Assembly: GCF_000381025.1 (NCBI RefSeq)
Contig: NZ_KB905818.1
Span: forward strand, 124,001-188,000
Direction: 5' to 3'
DNA length: 64,000 bases
Source: Streptomyces sulphureus DSM 40104
GTDB lineage: Bacteria > Actinomycetota > Actinomycetes > Streptomycetales > Streptomycetaceae
The notes beneath the pieces are model-generated. The model saw nothing but the letters and a program-made list of their open reading frames with translations, ran no database searches and was not told where the DNA came from. Positions 7,459-17,105 of the stretch are shown here, piece by piece (position 1 is the stretch's first letter; every line of letters starts with the position of its first letter). Position numbers and translations under genes: made by a program.

Positions 7459-9135
7459 TCAAGGCACCATCCAGGCGAGTACCGGGGTCGATTGGAGGTA
7501 GACGAGCAGGCACAGGAAGGGGACGAATATCGCCGTCGCGGCGAGGACCTTGCGGAAGAGTGCGCCCTCCTGACCGGCGAGGCCGACCGCGCTCGCACCG
7601 ATCGCGAGGTTCTGCGGGCTGATCATCTTGCCCAGGGCGCCGCCCGCGGTGTTCGCTGCGGCGGTCAGCACCGGCGGATGCCCGGAACCCTCGGCTGCGC
7701 TCGCCTGCAACGCGCCGAAGAGCGAGTTGGAGGAGGTGTCCGACCCTGTCACGGCGGTGCCGAACCAGCCCAGCAGCCCGGACAAGAGGGGAAAGAGACC
7801 TCCTGCTCCTGCCAGGAAGGCGCCCATCGTGCTGGTTTGGCCCGATATGTTCATGACGTAGGCGAGCGCCAGCACGCCCGTGACCGTGACGGCGGCGGTG
7901 CGCAGTTGGTGCAGCGTCCGTCCGTACGCCATGGCCGCGCCCCGCACCGGGATCTTCAGTACGGCGGCCGTCACGACGCCTGCGGCGAGGAGCACGGTGC
8001 CTCCGCTCGCGAGCCAGTCGAAGGTGAACCGGAGCAGCCCGAGCGGTTCTCCGTTCGCGTCGACGACGTGCAGACCCGGCCAGGAGAAGAACGTCGTCGT
8101 GGTTTCAAGTGCCCGTGCGACCGCAGGGATCGAGACGACGGAGAAGAGGAGGACGATCACCGCGTACGGGGCGAAGGCGCGGACTACTTCGACGCGGGTG
8201 TCCGGCGGCCGGTGCCGTGTCGGTGTCCGCGTACGTACCGCGACCCCGCCGCCCACCGGGTCCACGGTGTCGGTCGCCGGCGCGGTCTCCCCGTGCGGCA
8301 CCGTGTCCTGCTCGCCGTGGGGCGCAGGTCGCCACACTCGCAGGAGCAGCAGCACGGCAGCCGCCGAGACCAACGCAGCGACGATGTCGGTCAGTTCCAC
8401 GGGCCCGTAGTTGGCCATCAGGAACTGCGTGACGGCGAACGACGAGCCGCACACCAACGCCGCCGGCCACGCTTCCCGCAGCCCTCGTCGTCCGTCGAGA
8501 AGGACGAGCAGCGCCATCGGTACGAACAGGGCGAGTAGGGGTACCTGGCGGCCCGTCATGGCGCTCAGGTCGTCCAGCGGCAGCCCCGTCACCCGGGCCA
8601 GTGTGATCACCGGGAGTCCGACGGCTCCGTAGGCCACGGGTGCGGTGTTGGCCACCAGCGCGACCGTCGCGGCCTTGACGGGCTTGAGGCCGATCGCGAC
8701 GAGCATCACCGCGCAGATGGCGACGGGGGCACCGAACCCGGCCAGCGCCTCCAGCAGCGCGCCGAAGCAGAAGGCGATGAGGACGCCCTGCACGCGCCGG
8801 TCGTCGCTGAGCCTCGCGAAGCTGCGCCGGAGCACGTCGAAGTGTCCGGAGGCCACCGTCATCTGGTAGATCCAGAGCGCGTTGACCACGATCCACATGG
8901 CGGGGAAGAGCCCGAACGCGGCTCCTTCCGCCGCCGAGTTCAACGCCTGCCCCGATGGCATGCCGTACACGCCGACCGCTACGACCAGGCTGAGCGCGAG
9001 GCCGATCAGCGCTGCCAGCCAGGCGCGGACGCGGGCCACCCCGAGCAGAACGAAGAGGACGAGCAACGGCAACGCCGCCACCAGTGCGGACCACCCGAGG
9101 CTGCTGCCCACGGGGTCGATTACTTGCTGGTACAC
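7459..9135 (-). CDS. L-lactate permease family transporter (LctP/GlcA type)
   Basis: 558-residue polytopic membrane protein covering the full family length. Family signatures include LGWSALVAALPLLVLFVLLG at the N-terminus, LEALAGFGAPVAICAVMLVAIGLKP, VANTAPVAYGAVGLPV, GAFLAGAGGLFPLLSGLLGWFGTAVTGSDTSSNSLFG and GGALGKMISPQNLAIGASAVGL. The family moves lactate and glycolate with protons. It sits in the acyl-CoA mutase operon, 59 bases after the mutase large subunit, and 2-hydroxyisobutyrate is 2-methyllactate, so import of that acid is the inferred job. No lactate dehydrogenase gene is adjacent. Confidence 0.9.
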   Translation of the reverse strand: MYQQVIDPVGSSLGWSALVAALPLLVLFVLLGVARVRAWLAALIGLALSLVVAVGVYGMPSGQALNSAAEGAAFGLFPAMWIVVNALWIYQMTVASGHFDVLRRSFARLSDDRRVQGVLIAFCFGALLEALAGFGAPVAICAVMLVAIGLKPVKAATVALVANTAPVAYGAVGLPVITLARVTGLPLDDLSAMTGRQVPLLALFVPMALLVLLDGRRGLREAWPAALVCGSSFAVTQFLMANYGPVELTDIVAALVSAAAVLLLLRVWRPAPHGEQDTVPHGETAPATDTVDPVGGGVAVRTRTPTRHRPPDTRVEVVRAFAPYAVIVLLFSVVSIPAVARALETTTTFFSWPGLHVVDANGEPLGLLRFTFDWLASGGTVLLAAGVVTAAVLKIPVRGAAMAYGRTLHQLRTAAVTVTGVLALAYVMNISGQTSTMGAFLAGAGGLFPLLSGLLGWFGTAVTGSDTSSNSLFGALQASAAEGSGHPPVLTAAANTAGGALGKMISPQNLAIGASAVGLAGQEGALFRKVLAATAIFVPFLCLLVYLQSTPVLAWMVP

Positions 9136-9194
9136 GGGAACCTCCTTGTTCCCCTGCGTGACACGGGAAGTTGTTCGGTCTCACCGATCCCCGG

Positions 9195-10916
<1,722 letters not shown>

Positions 10917-10936
10917 GTGCGCTCCTCGCTCTGTGT

Positions 10937-11875
10937 TCATGTCCAGCCGATCAGTCGCCGAGCTGCCGTCGCCGGATCGTCGTGCTTCTCCGCGACCTGG
11001 GTCACGGCCTCGTCGAAGGCGGGCGTCCCCGGTCGGAGCCAGTCGCGCACGAGTTCTTCGGCCGCCCACCTGATACGGGTGCCTGCGGCGCGGCGAGCCC
11101 GCCTCTCGCGCTCCCCGTTGCGCTCCATCCAGCGCAGGTGCTCGTCGAAGCGCTCGATGAGGGCCGTCACGCCGCTGCCCCGGTCGGCGACCGTCTGCTC
11201 GACGGGGACGTTCCACTGGCCCGGCTGCCGCTTGGCCAGCCGGAGCATGTCCCGCAGCTCCGAGACGGTCCGGTGGGCGCCGTCGCGGTCGGACTTGTTC
11301 ACGACGTGTACGTCGGCGATCTCCAACAGCCCCGCCTTGATCGCTTGGACGCTGTCGCCGAGGCCCGGCACGCTCACCACCGCCACCGACTGGGCGCCGC
11401 TGATCACGTCGGTCTCGGCCTGCCCGACGCCGACGGTCTCCAGCACGACGACGTCCCACCCGGCCGCGTCCAGCACCGTGACCGCGTCCAGGGCGGCGCG
11501 TGCCAACCCGCCGAGCGCGCCACGGGTGGCGAGGGACCGGATGAACACCCCGGGATCGCCGGAGAGAGTGGACATACGGATGCGGTCGCCGAGGATCGCG
11601 CCACCGGTGAAGACACTCGACGGGTCGACAGCGATGATCCCGACCGACCGGCCCGCCCGCCGGTATTCCTGTGCCATCGCGGTGACCAGGGTGCTCTTGC
11701 CGCTGCCGGGAGGCCCGGTCACCCCGATGACGTGTGCGCGCCCGGCATGGCGGTGCAGTTCGGCCAGCATCGCGTCGGTGCCTGGTGCGCGGCGCTCCAC
11801 CTGGGTGAGCGCCCGCGCGATCATCCCCTGTTCGCCGCCGAGTACGCGCTCCGCCAGCGACGCGGGCGCCGTCAC
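10937..11875 (-). CDS. meaH: MeaB/MeaH-type G-protein chaperone of acyl-CoA mutase
   Basis: 312-residue P-loop GTPase of the MeaB/ArgK family: Walker A GPPGSGKST (54-62), VDPSSVFTGGAILGDRIRM, the ETVGVGQAETDV switch segment and NKSD for guanine recognition. MeaB-type proteins load adenosylcobalamin onto acyl-CoA mutases and protect them from inactivation. The GTG start at 11875 overlaps the ligase stop by four bases, and the gene runs straight into the mutase large subunit. MeaH is the name used for the member that accompanies 2-hydroxyisobutyryl-CoA mutase; the assignment rests on context. Confidence 0.88.
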   Translation of the reverse strand: MTAPASLAERVLGGEQGMIARALTQVERRAPGTDAMLAELHRHAGRAHVIGVTGPPGSGKSTLVTAMAQEYRRAGRSVGIIAVDPSSVFTGGAILGDRIRMSTLSGDPGVFIRSLATRGALGGLARAALDAVTVLDAAGWDVVVLETVGVGQAETDVISGAQSVAVVSVPGLGDSVQAIKAGLLEIADVHVVNKSDRDGAHRTVSELRDMLRLAKRQPGQWNVPVEQTVADRGSGVTALIERFDEHLRWMERNGERERRARRAAGTRIRWAAEELVRDWLRPGTPAFDEAVTQVAEKHDDPATAARRLIGWT

Positions 11876-13323
11876 GGGACGCTCCCGGGGAGGGGCCCGG
11901 CGTCGTGGAGGCGGAGCAGCAACTGGCGGTCGTCGACGACCCGGCGGGCCTTGAACTCTGTACGGTCGAAGGTGTGTTGCCGCACCGGCACGACCTGTGC
12001 CCCCACGCCCAGCACGGTGCGCAGCCTGTCGGAGAGGTTCTCCACCCAGGTGGAGAGCGTCGCCCCGGTGAGCTCGGGCCCGTACTCGACCTGAACCATC
12101 AGGTGGTCCATGGCCGTCTCGCGGCTGATGACGATGCGGTGCTCCCCGCCGTATCCGGGCACGGCCATCACCACGTCGTCGATGGCGCTGGGATGGACGT
12201 TCTCGCCGCGGATGGTGAACATGTCGTCGAGCCGTCCGTAGATGCCGCGCGGCAGGTACGGATAGGTGCGTCCCCGCTCCGCCGAAGGGGCTTCCCAGCG
12301 GGTGAGGTCGTTCGACAGCAGGCGGATCATCGGCTGGCTGGTGCGCTCCAGCGTGGTGTAGACGGGGGTGCCCTCGGCTCCGTACGGCAGCCTGGTGTGG
12401 TCCGCCGGATCGCAGACCTCCGTGTAGACGAGGTCCTGCCAACACAGCACCCCGGGCTCGTTGCTACCCGCGCCCAGGTGCATCCAGGGGGCGACCTCGG
12501 CCATGCTCCCCGAGTCGTACACCTCGGCCCCGAAGGACTCGGAGAGGAGGGAGCGGATGGCGGGGACGCTGGCGCCCGGCTCGCCGGAGAAGAACATGGC
12601 GCGCAGCCCGAGTTCAACGGGCTCGATGCCCTCCTCCGCGGCCACCTCGGCCAAGTGCAGTGCGTAGGAGGGGGTTCCGTAGAAGACGGTGACTCCCATC
12701 TGGCGAATCCAACGCACCGTGCGAGCGCTCTGCCCGCGGCTGCCGGCGCCGAAGGGGAAGACGCGGGCGCCCAACCGCTCCGCGCCGGTGTAGGCGCCCC
12801 AGGAACCCCAGTAGAGGCTCAGCGGCGAGGCGACCAGCACGGTGTCGGAGGGGCGGATGCCCATTGCCCACATCACGCGGGCGTGGGCGTTGGCCACGCT
12901 GCGCCAGTCCCGCTCGCTGATACCGAACGCGGTGGGGCGCCCCGTGGTGCCCGAGGTGCCGTTGACGTGCTTGACCTCTTCCTCGGGTACGCACAGGTAG
13001 CTGCCGAAGGGCTCGTTCACGGCCTGGTCGGCGCGGAGTTCGTCCTTGTGCACGACAGGGACCTTCTCGAAATCGTCGAGCGTGCGGATCGACGAAGGGT
13101 GGATTCCTGCCTCGTCCCACTTCTTGCGGTAGAAGGGCGCGTTTTCCCAGGCGTAGGCCATCACCTCGCGGATGCGCGCGAGCACCAACTCGTCGCGCTG
13201 TTCGGCCGGCATGGTCTCGCGGCGCGGGAACCAGTGTTCCTGGTGACCGGGCGGTCGGTAGTCCTCGTCGTAGCGGGGAGGCCAACTCCACTGCTCCATG
13301 GGGGCGTTGCGCACTGTCGTCAC
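11872..13323 (-). CDS. hcl: AMP-forming acyl-CoA ligase, phenylacetate-CoA ligase family (2-hydroxyisobutyryl-CoA ligase candidate)
   Basis: 483 residues. The ANL-family P-loop is NGTSGTTGRPT (about 121-131), with DSGSMAEVAPW, the YGRLDDMFTIRGENVHPSAID hinge region and a C-terminal domain ending EFKARRVVDD. Length and layout match the short phenylacetate-CoA ligase group, to which the 2-hydroxyisobutyrate-activating ligase Hcl belongs. GTG 13323 is preferred because GGAG lies 8 bases before it; ATG 13299 (MEQWSWPP) is the alternative and may mark the start of homology. It begins 4 bases after the small mutase subunit and overlaps the GTPase gene. Expected to convert the imported hydroxy acid to its CoA thioester for the mutase. 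Confidence 0.83.
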   Translation of the reverse strand: MTTVRNAPMEQWSWPPRYDEDYRPPGHQEHWFPRRETMPAEQRDELVLARIREVMAYAWENAPFYRKKWDEAGIHPSSIRTLDDFEKVPVVHKDELRADQAVNEPFGSYLCVPEEEVKHVNGTSGTTGRPTAFGISERDWRSVANAHARVMWAMGIRPSDTVLVASPLSLYWGSWGAYTGAERLGARVFPFGAGSRGQSARTVRWIRQMGVTVFYGTPSYALHLAEVAAEEGIEPVELGLRAMFFSGEPGASVPAIRSLLSESFGAEVYDSGSMAEVAPWMHLGAGSNEPGVLCWQDLVYTEVCDPADHTRLPYGAEGTPVYTTLERTSQPMIRLLSNDLTRWEAPSAERGRTYPYLPRGIYGRLDDMFTIRGENVHPSAIDDVVMAVPGYGGEHRIVISRETAMDHLMVQVEYGPELTGATLSTWVENLSDRLRTVLGVGAQVVPVRQHTFDRTEFKARRVVDDRQLLLRLHDAGPLPGSVP

Positions 13324-13327
13324 CTGC

Positions 13328-13765
13328 CTAGCTCCGGGGTGCCCGGCTGTGCACCAGGGCGCGGATCTCCTCGACGATCGTCTCGGGGGCGGTGTCCTGG
13401 CCGAGCACTCCGGCCACGCCCATCCGTTTGAGTTCCAGCTCGTCCTCGTCCGGCATGACACCGCCGGCGACGACGACGAAGCGGTGCGGTTCCGGCAGGT
13501 CCGCAAGGACCTCGAAGAGCCGCGTGAAGATGGGCATATGGGCCCCTGACAGGAGGCTGACGCCGAGTACGTCGACGTCCTCCTGCACGGCGGCCTCGAT
13601 CACCTGGTCCGGCTTGCGATGCAGACCGGTGTAGATCACTTCCATGCCGGCGTCGCGCAGCGTGCGCGCCACCACCTTCACGCCCCGGTCGTGGCCGTCC
13701 AGCCCGATCTTGGCCAGCATCACCCTGATCGGCTCGGCAACGGTCTCCTTCTGAACTGGCGCCAT
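13328..13765 (-). CDS. hcmB: B12-binding small subunit of acyl-CoA mutase (HcmB-like)
   Basis: 145 residues forming a stand-alone cobalamin-binding Rossmann domain. The base-off/His-on signature is complete: D23-x-H25-x-x-G28 (KIGLDGHDRGVK), SLL at 70-72 (LGVSLLSGAH) and the GG loop at 101-102 (VVVAGGVMPDED). It pairs with the large subunit at 9195-10916; a split arrangement is typical of isobutyryl- and 2-hydroxyisobutyryl-CoA mutases rather than of bacterial methylmalonyl-CoA mutase. ATG 13765 has AGGAG five bases upstream. It is the first gene of the leftward operon, divergent from the HIBCH-like gene with a GntR operator candidate between them. Confidence 0.9.
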   Translation of the reverse strand: MAPVQKETVAEPIRVMLAKIGLDGHDRGVKVVARTLRDAGMEVIYTGLHRKPDQVIEAAVQEDVDVLGVSLLSGAHMPIFTRLFEVLADLPEPHRFVVVAGGVMPDEDELELKRMGVAGVLGQDTAPETIVEEIRALVHSRAPRS

Positions 13766-13792
13766 CACCACTCCTGTTGGTCCGGTAGCCTG

Positions 13793-13803
13793 TGGTTGGA
13801 CCA
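13793..13803. promoter_or_regulatory. Candidate GntR/FadR-type operator
   Basis: TGGTTGGACCA matches the TGGT-N3-ACCA inverted repeat bound by FadR/LldR-type GntR regulators. It lies between the divergent mutase small-subunit and HIBCH-like genes. The identical 11-mer recurs at 14915-14925 before the GntR gene. Confidence 0.65.
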
Positions 13804-13868
13804 TAAGCACTGGTTGATTTGGCGGACAACATGCGTGCACCGACTTTGCGGAACGGGAGTATGTGCCG

Positions 13869-14912
13869 ATGGGGACCACACATGTCTTGTGCCGGCGTGA
13901 GGGACGGCTCGGACGCATCACGCTGAACAGGGAACGCGCCCTCAACGCCCTGGACTTGGGGATGATGCGCACCATCCACGGCGCTCTCACCGGATGGCTC
14001 GACGACCCGGGCGTCGAGTTGGTCGTGCTGGAAGGCGCCGGCGAACGCGCCTTCTGCGCAGGGGGCGACATCACCGTCGTGCACGCGTCCGCGTCCAACG
14101 ACCCCGAGATCGCACGGCAGTTGTGGCGCACGGAGTACGCGCTCGATGCCCTCGTCGCCTCGTACCCGCTCCCCGTCGTCGGGCTGATGGACGGGATCAC
14201 GATGGGAGGCGGGATCGGCCTCGCCGGCCATGCCGCGATCCGCGTGGCCACCGAACGCTCGGTGCTGGCGATGCCGGAGGTCGCGCTCGGTCTCACGCCG
14301 GACGTGGGAGGCTGCCTGCTCCTTTCCCGGGCGCCGGGGGAGCTGGGTACGCATCTCGCGCTCACGGGCGCCCGCATCGGAGCCAGAGACGCCCTCGCCT
14401 GCGGGCTGGCCGACCACTTCGTTCCGGCGCACCGGCTACCGGCGATGGTCGACGTGCTGCGGGAGGGCCGGGACGCGATCGACCGAGTGCTCGACGACTT
14501 CGCGGAGGAAGCACCGCAGGGCGCAGCGGACCTGGTGGACCACGCGTCCTGGATCGACGACTGCTACGCGGCCGACAGCGTGGAGGAGATCCTTGAAAGA
14601 CTCCGTGCCCACCGCACGCCCGCTGCCACGGCGGCCGCAGAGGCAGTGGGCAGGGGCGCGCCAACTGCCCTCAAGGTGACGCTCCGTGCCCTGCGCGAGG
14701 CTCGTTCCATGACGACACTCGAGGAATGCCTGGTTCAGGACTACCGGCTGTGCTGCCGCTTCCTCGAAGGACAGGATCTCCAGGAGGGCATCAGAGCCAC
14801 CGTGCTCGACAAGGACCACCGACCGCACTGGTCACCGTCCGAACTCGGCGACGTCACACCCGAGATGGTGGACCGGTACTTCCTTGACCCGCTGGACTCC
14901 CCTGTGGGCTAG
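13869..14912 (+). CDS. 3-hydroxyisobutyryl-CoA hydrolase (HIBCH) / enoyl-CoA hydratase family protein
   Basis: 347 residues, the length of HIBCH rather than a short crotonase. Crotonase-fold features: ITLNRERALNAL, oxyanion-hole segments AFCAGGDIT and DGITMGGGIGLAG, and the HIBCH catalytic stretch LAMPEVALGLTPDVGG with both acidic residues present. The C-terminus has the HIBCH-type QDYRLCCRFLEGQDLQEGIRATVLDKDHRPHW. ATG 13869 is chosen for a GGGAG nine bases upstream; a GTG at 13863 is too close to it. In the mutase island this enzyme could hydrolyse a 3-hydroxyacyl-CoA product to the free acid or dehydrate it; hydrolysis fits the family better. Confidence 0.8.
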   Translation: MGTTHVLCRREGRLGRITLNRERALNALDLGMMRTIHGALTGWLDDPGVELVVLEGAGERAFCAGGDITVVHASASNDPEIARQLWRTEYALDALVASYPLPVVGLMDGITMGGGIGLAGHAAIRVATERSVLAMPEVALGLTPDVGGCLLLSRAPGELGTHLALTGARIGARDALACGLADHFVPAHRLPAMVDVLREGRDAIDRVLDDFAEEAPQGAADLVDHASWIDDCYAADSVEEILERLRAHRTPAATAAAEAVGRGAPTALKVTLRALREARSMTTLEECLVQDYRLCCRFLEGQDLQEGIRATVLDKDHRPHWSPSELGDVTPEMVDRYFLDPLDSPVG

Positions 14913-14914
14913 CG

Positions 14915-14925
14915 TGGTTGGACCA
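14915..14925. promoter_or_regulatory. Second copy of candidate GntR operator
   Basis: TGGTTGGACCA, identical to the site at 13793-13803. It starts two bases after the stop of the HIBCH-like gene and 28 bases before the TTG start of the GntR gene, which suggests autoregulation. Confidence 0.65.
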
Positions 14926-14952
14926 GAGGAAAAATGAACCAGTGAGGATAGC

Positions 14953-15681
14953 TTGAGCGATCCGGAATGGCGGACAGTCAGGCCCGTCCGCACACACGAG
15001 CAGGTGCTGACCCAGATCCAGCAGAAGATCCTCGACGGCCGGCTGCGTGTGGGCGATCGGCTGCCGAGCGAGCGCGAGTTGGGAGAGGCGCTCGGCGTCA
15101 GTCGCAACAGCGTCCGCGAGGCGCTGCGCGTACTGGAGTCGATGGGCATCCTGAGTGCTCAGGTGGGGTCCGGCAGGGACGCGGGTTCCACGGTGGCGGG
15201 CCGCTCGACCGCGGCGCTGAGCAACCTGCTGCGCCTGCACATGGCCTTGTCGCAGTTCAGCCAGAACGACCTCGTCGACGTACGGATCGAGCTGGAGCGC
15301 CTGGCCGTTGCGCGCGCCGCCGCAGGGGCGGACGTCGGGGACCTCGAGCGCCTGCGCGCTCTCACCCGGGCCATGGCGGAACCCGGCATGGACTACGAGC
15401 GCTTCCACGAACTCGACAGCGAGTTCCACATCGCCCTCGCGCGCGCTTCGGACAACGCGCTCGCCACCGACCTCATGCAAGCCCTGCGAGACGCGGTCAA
15501 GGGCGAAATGATCGCCGCCTTCCGGCGGGTGCGGGACTGGGACGTCATGGTCTCCACCCTGACCGAGGAGCACCTCGCGATTCTCCGCGCGGTCGAAGCG
15601 GGAGACGGCAAGGAGGCCGCCGAACTCGTCACACGGCACATCAAGGGCTTCTACGCAGCGGTGGGCGACGCTCAGGAATGA
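14953..15681 (+). CDS. GntR-family regulator, FadR/FCD subfamily
   Basis: 242 residues. The winged helix-turn-helix occupies residues 15-80 (QILDGRLRVGDRLPSERELGEALGVSRNSVREALRVLESMGIL equivalent, seen around 30-70) and the FCD ligand-binding domain fills the C-terminal half (VDVRIELERLAVARAAAG... ELDSEFHIALARASDNALATDLM... TEEHLAILRAVEAGDGKEAAELVTRHI). The Asp/His metal-binding pattern of FCD domains is present. The start is TTG 14953 after a GAGG. This subfamily commonly senses hydroxy acids (LldR, GlcC, PdhR), which suits control of the adjacent 2-hydroxy acid operon through the two TGGT-N3-ACCA sites. Confidence 0.87.
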   Translation: MSDPEWRTVRPVRTHEQVLTQIQQKILDGRLRVGDRLPSERELGEALGVSRNSVREALRVLESMGILSAQVGSGRDAGSTVAGRSTAALSNLLRLHMALSQFSQNDLVDVRIELERLAVARAAAGADVGDLERLRALTRAMAEPGMDYERFHELDSEFHIALARASDNALATDLMQALRDAVKGEMIAAFRRVRDWDVMVSTLTEEHLAILRAVEAGDGKEAAELVTRHIKGFYAAVGDAQE

Positions 15682-15722
15682 CGCTCGCACGGCGCGACGC
15701 CGGCGGGTCGCGCTCCCACCCG

Positions 15723-15762
15723 CACCTCAACCCTTCTCAGCGCATCGAGAAGGGTTGAGGTG
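15723..15762. terminator. Strong hairpin terminator
   Basis: Perfect 16-bp inverted repeat (arms CACCTCAACCCTTCTC and GAGAAGGGTTGAGGTG) with an 8-base loop. It lies between the convergent GntR and GH25 lysozyme genes and can end transcription from both sides. Confidence 0.85.
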
Positions 15763-15811
15763 TCGAGAACCCGGGAGTTGGGGCAACACACCCCGGGGCG
15801 GGGCTATTTGA

Positions 15812-16687
15812 TCACGGTACGTCGACCCGGGGGCTGGCCACCGTGGTGTTGTTCGCGAGGGCCAGCAGTCTGTCGCGCGAGCCGTTGAACTTGTCGCGGT
15901 CGACGGGGCTGATGCCGCCGATGTTGCCCGAATCCGTGTACTGCCAGACGGTCCACGCCGGGAAACCGGACGGGATGGTGGGGCTGCCGGTGGTCCAGTG
16001 GGCAACCCACAACGGCGCCTTGTCGCTCATGCCGGTCCAGCCGCCGGTGCAGGTGTTCCACCAATTGGCCGTGGTGTAGATGACCACGTCGCGAGAGGTG
16101 CGGTCCTTGTAGGTGTTGTAGAAGTCGCTGATCCAGTCACGCATCGCGGACTGACTGAGCCCGTGGCACTGGGAACTGGAACCGTTCTCGATGTCCAGGA
16201 CACCTGGGAGGGTGAGGTTGTCCGCCGACCAGGCACCGCCGTTCTTGGCGAAGAAGTCGGCCTGGGCCGAACCGCTCGACGAAGCGGGGCGAGCGAAGTG
16301 GTAGGCGCCGCGGATGACGCCGTTGTCGTACGTGCCCTTGTAGTTGGCGCTGAACTTCGCGTCCTTGATGTTCGTGCCTTCGGTGGCCTTGATCCAGGCG
16401 AACTCGATTCCGGCGTTCTTCATCGAGCCCCAGTTGATGTCGCCCTGATAGTGGGACACGTCGACCCCTTGGACGCCGCTGGTGTCCTGGGGCGTGATCT
16501 GGCGGGGCTGCTTGCCCACCATCTCCTGCTCGGCGCTGATGCCCATACGGCCCTCGCCCGGCCCGTAGCCGCCCGAGGGGGAGGCCTGGGAGATACCGGC
16601 GCTCGTCAGCGTCAGGGTCATCGTCGCGCCGACGACGCCGGCGGCCATGACGATCCTACGCGCGTAGAAACGGGGGGAGTTCGGCAT
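15812..16687 (-). CDS. Secreted GH25 lysozyme (N,O-diacetylmuramidase, Cellosyl type)
   Basis: 291 residues. An N-terminal signal peptide (RRIVMAAGVVGATMTLTLTSAG, with cleavage probably near ISQAS at about residue 36) and a linker precede the GH25 barrel from about residue 72 (QGVDVSHYQGDINWGSMKNAG). Catalytic-site signatures GVDVSHYQG and LPGVLDIENG supply the conserved Asp and Glu residues; WVAHWTTGSPTIPSGFPAWTVWQYTDSG closes the domain. It hydrolyses the muramic acid-GlcNAc bond in peptidoglycan, outside the cell. No separate wall-binding module is present. ATG 16687 has AGGAGA six bases upstream. Confidence 0.93.
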   Translation of the reverse strand: MPNSPRFYARRIVMAAGVVGATMTLTLTSAGISQASPSGGYGPGEGRMGISAEQEMVGKQPRQITPQDTSGVQGVDVSHYQGDINWGSMKNAGIEFAWIKATEGTNIKDAKFSANYKGTYDNGVIRGAYHFARPASSSGSAQADFFAKNGGAWSADNLTLPGVLDIENGSSSQCHGLSQSAMRDWISDFYNTYKDRTSRDVVIYTTANWWNTCTGGWTGMSDKAPLWVAHWTTGSPTIPSGFPAWTVWQYTDSGNIGGISPVDRDKFNGSRDRLLALANNTTVASPRVDVP

Positions 16688-17105
16688 GTGCGTCTCCTGG
16701 TGTGGGGGATTGATGTAGACACGTCACACATACACCACAGTGCGGACCGCGGGAAGAGTTCGACTGCTCTGCCGGGGGTCTAGACCACTTGTCGCCCGCT
16801 TGAGCTGAGGAAACCGTGCCCGGAGGCCGAGATTTTCAATCGGCGTCAGGACGCGGCCGGCGCCCCGACTCCCCTTCCGACAACCGAAGTTGGCGAGGGA
16901 AACATGGCCTCGACCCGGTGGCACGAGCGTGGCTTCAGCCCGTCGGAAGGGAGGCGAGACGCAGTGCGGAAACGCGTGTCCCGTGGGAACTCCGCGTTCC
17001 CACGGGACAGTTGGTCGGCTGTGCGGGCGTGGTACGCGGCGGCGTGGCGGTACCCGTGGGCATCGTCCGGCGAAGGTTCCCGCCCGCGCGCAAACGGTAA
17101 GCCCG
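16688..17105. other. Intergenic region between GH25 lysozyme and FAH-family hydrolase
   Basis: About 420 bases. It must hold the lysozyme promoter (upstream of 16687) and the 3' end of the hydrolase transcript, including the hairpin at 16977-17009. Short frames here are Arg/Pro-rich and unconvincing; I see no gene. Confidence 0.5.
16977..17009 (-). terminator. Hairpin terminator after FAH-family gene
   Basis: Perfect inverted repeat TGTCCCGTGGGAA - ctccgcg - TTCCCACGGGACA (13-bp arms, 7-base loop), about 100 bases past the stop of the leftward FAH-family gene. Confidence 0.7.

Noticed and set aside
9136-9194. Possible cobalamin riboswitch or separate promoter before the permease
   Set aside because: Only 59 bases are available and no B12-box-like sequence is visible; an operon link is simpler.
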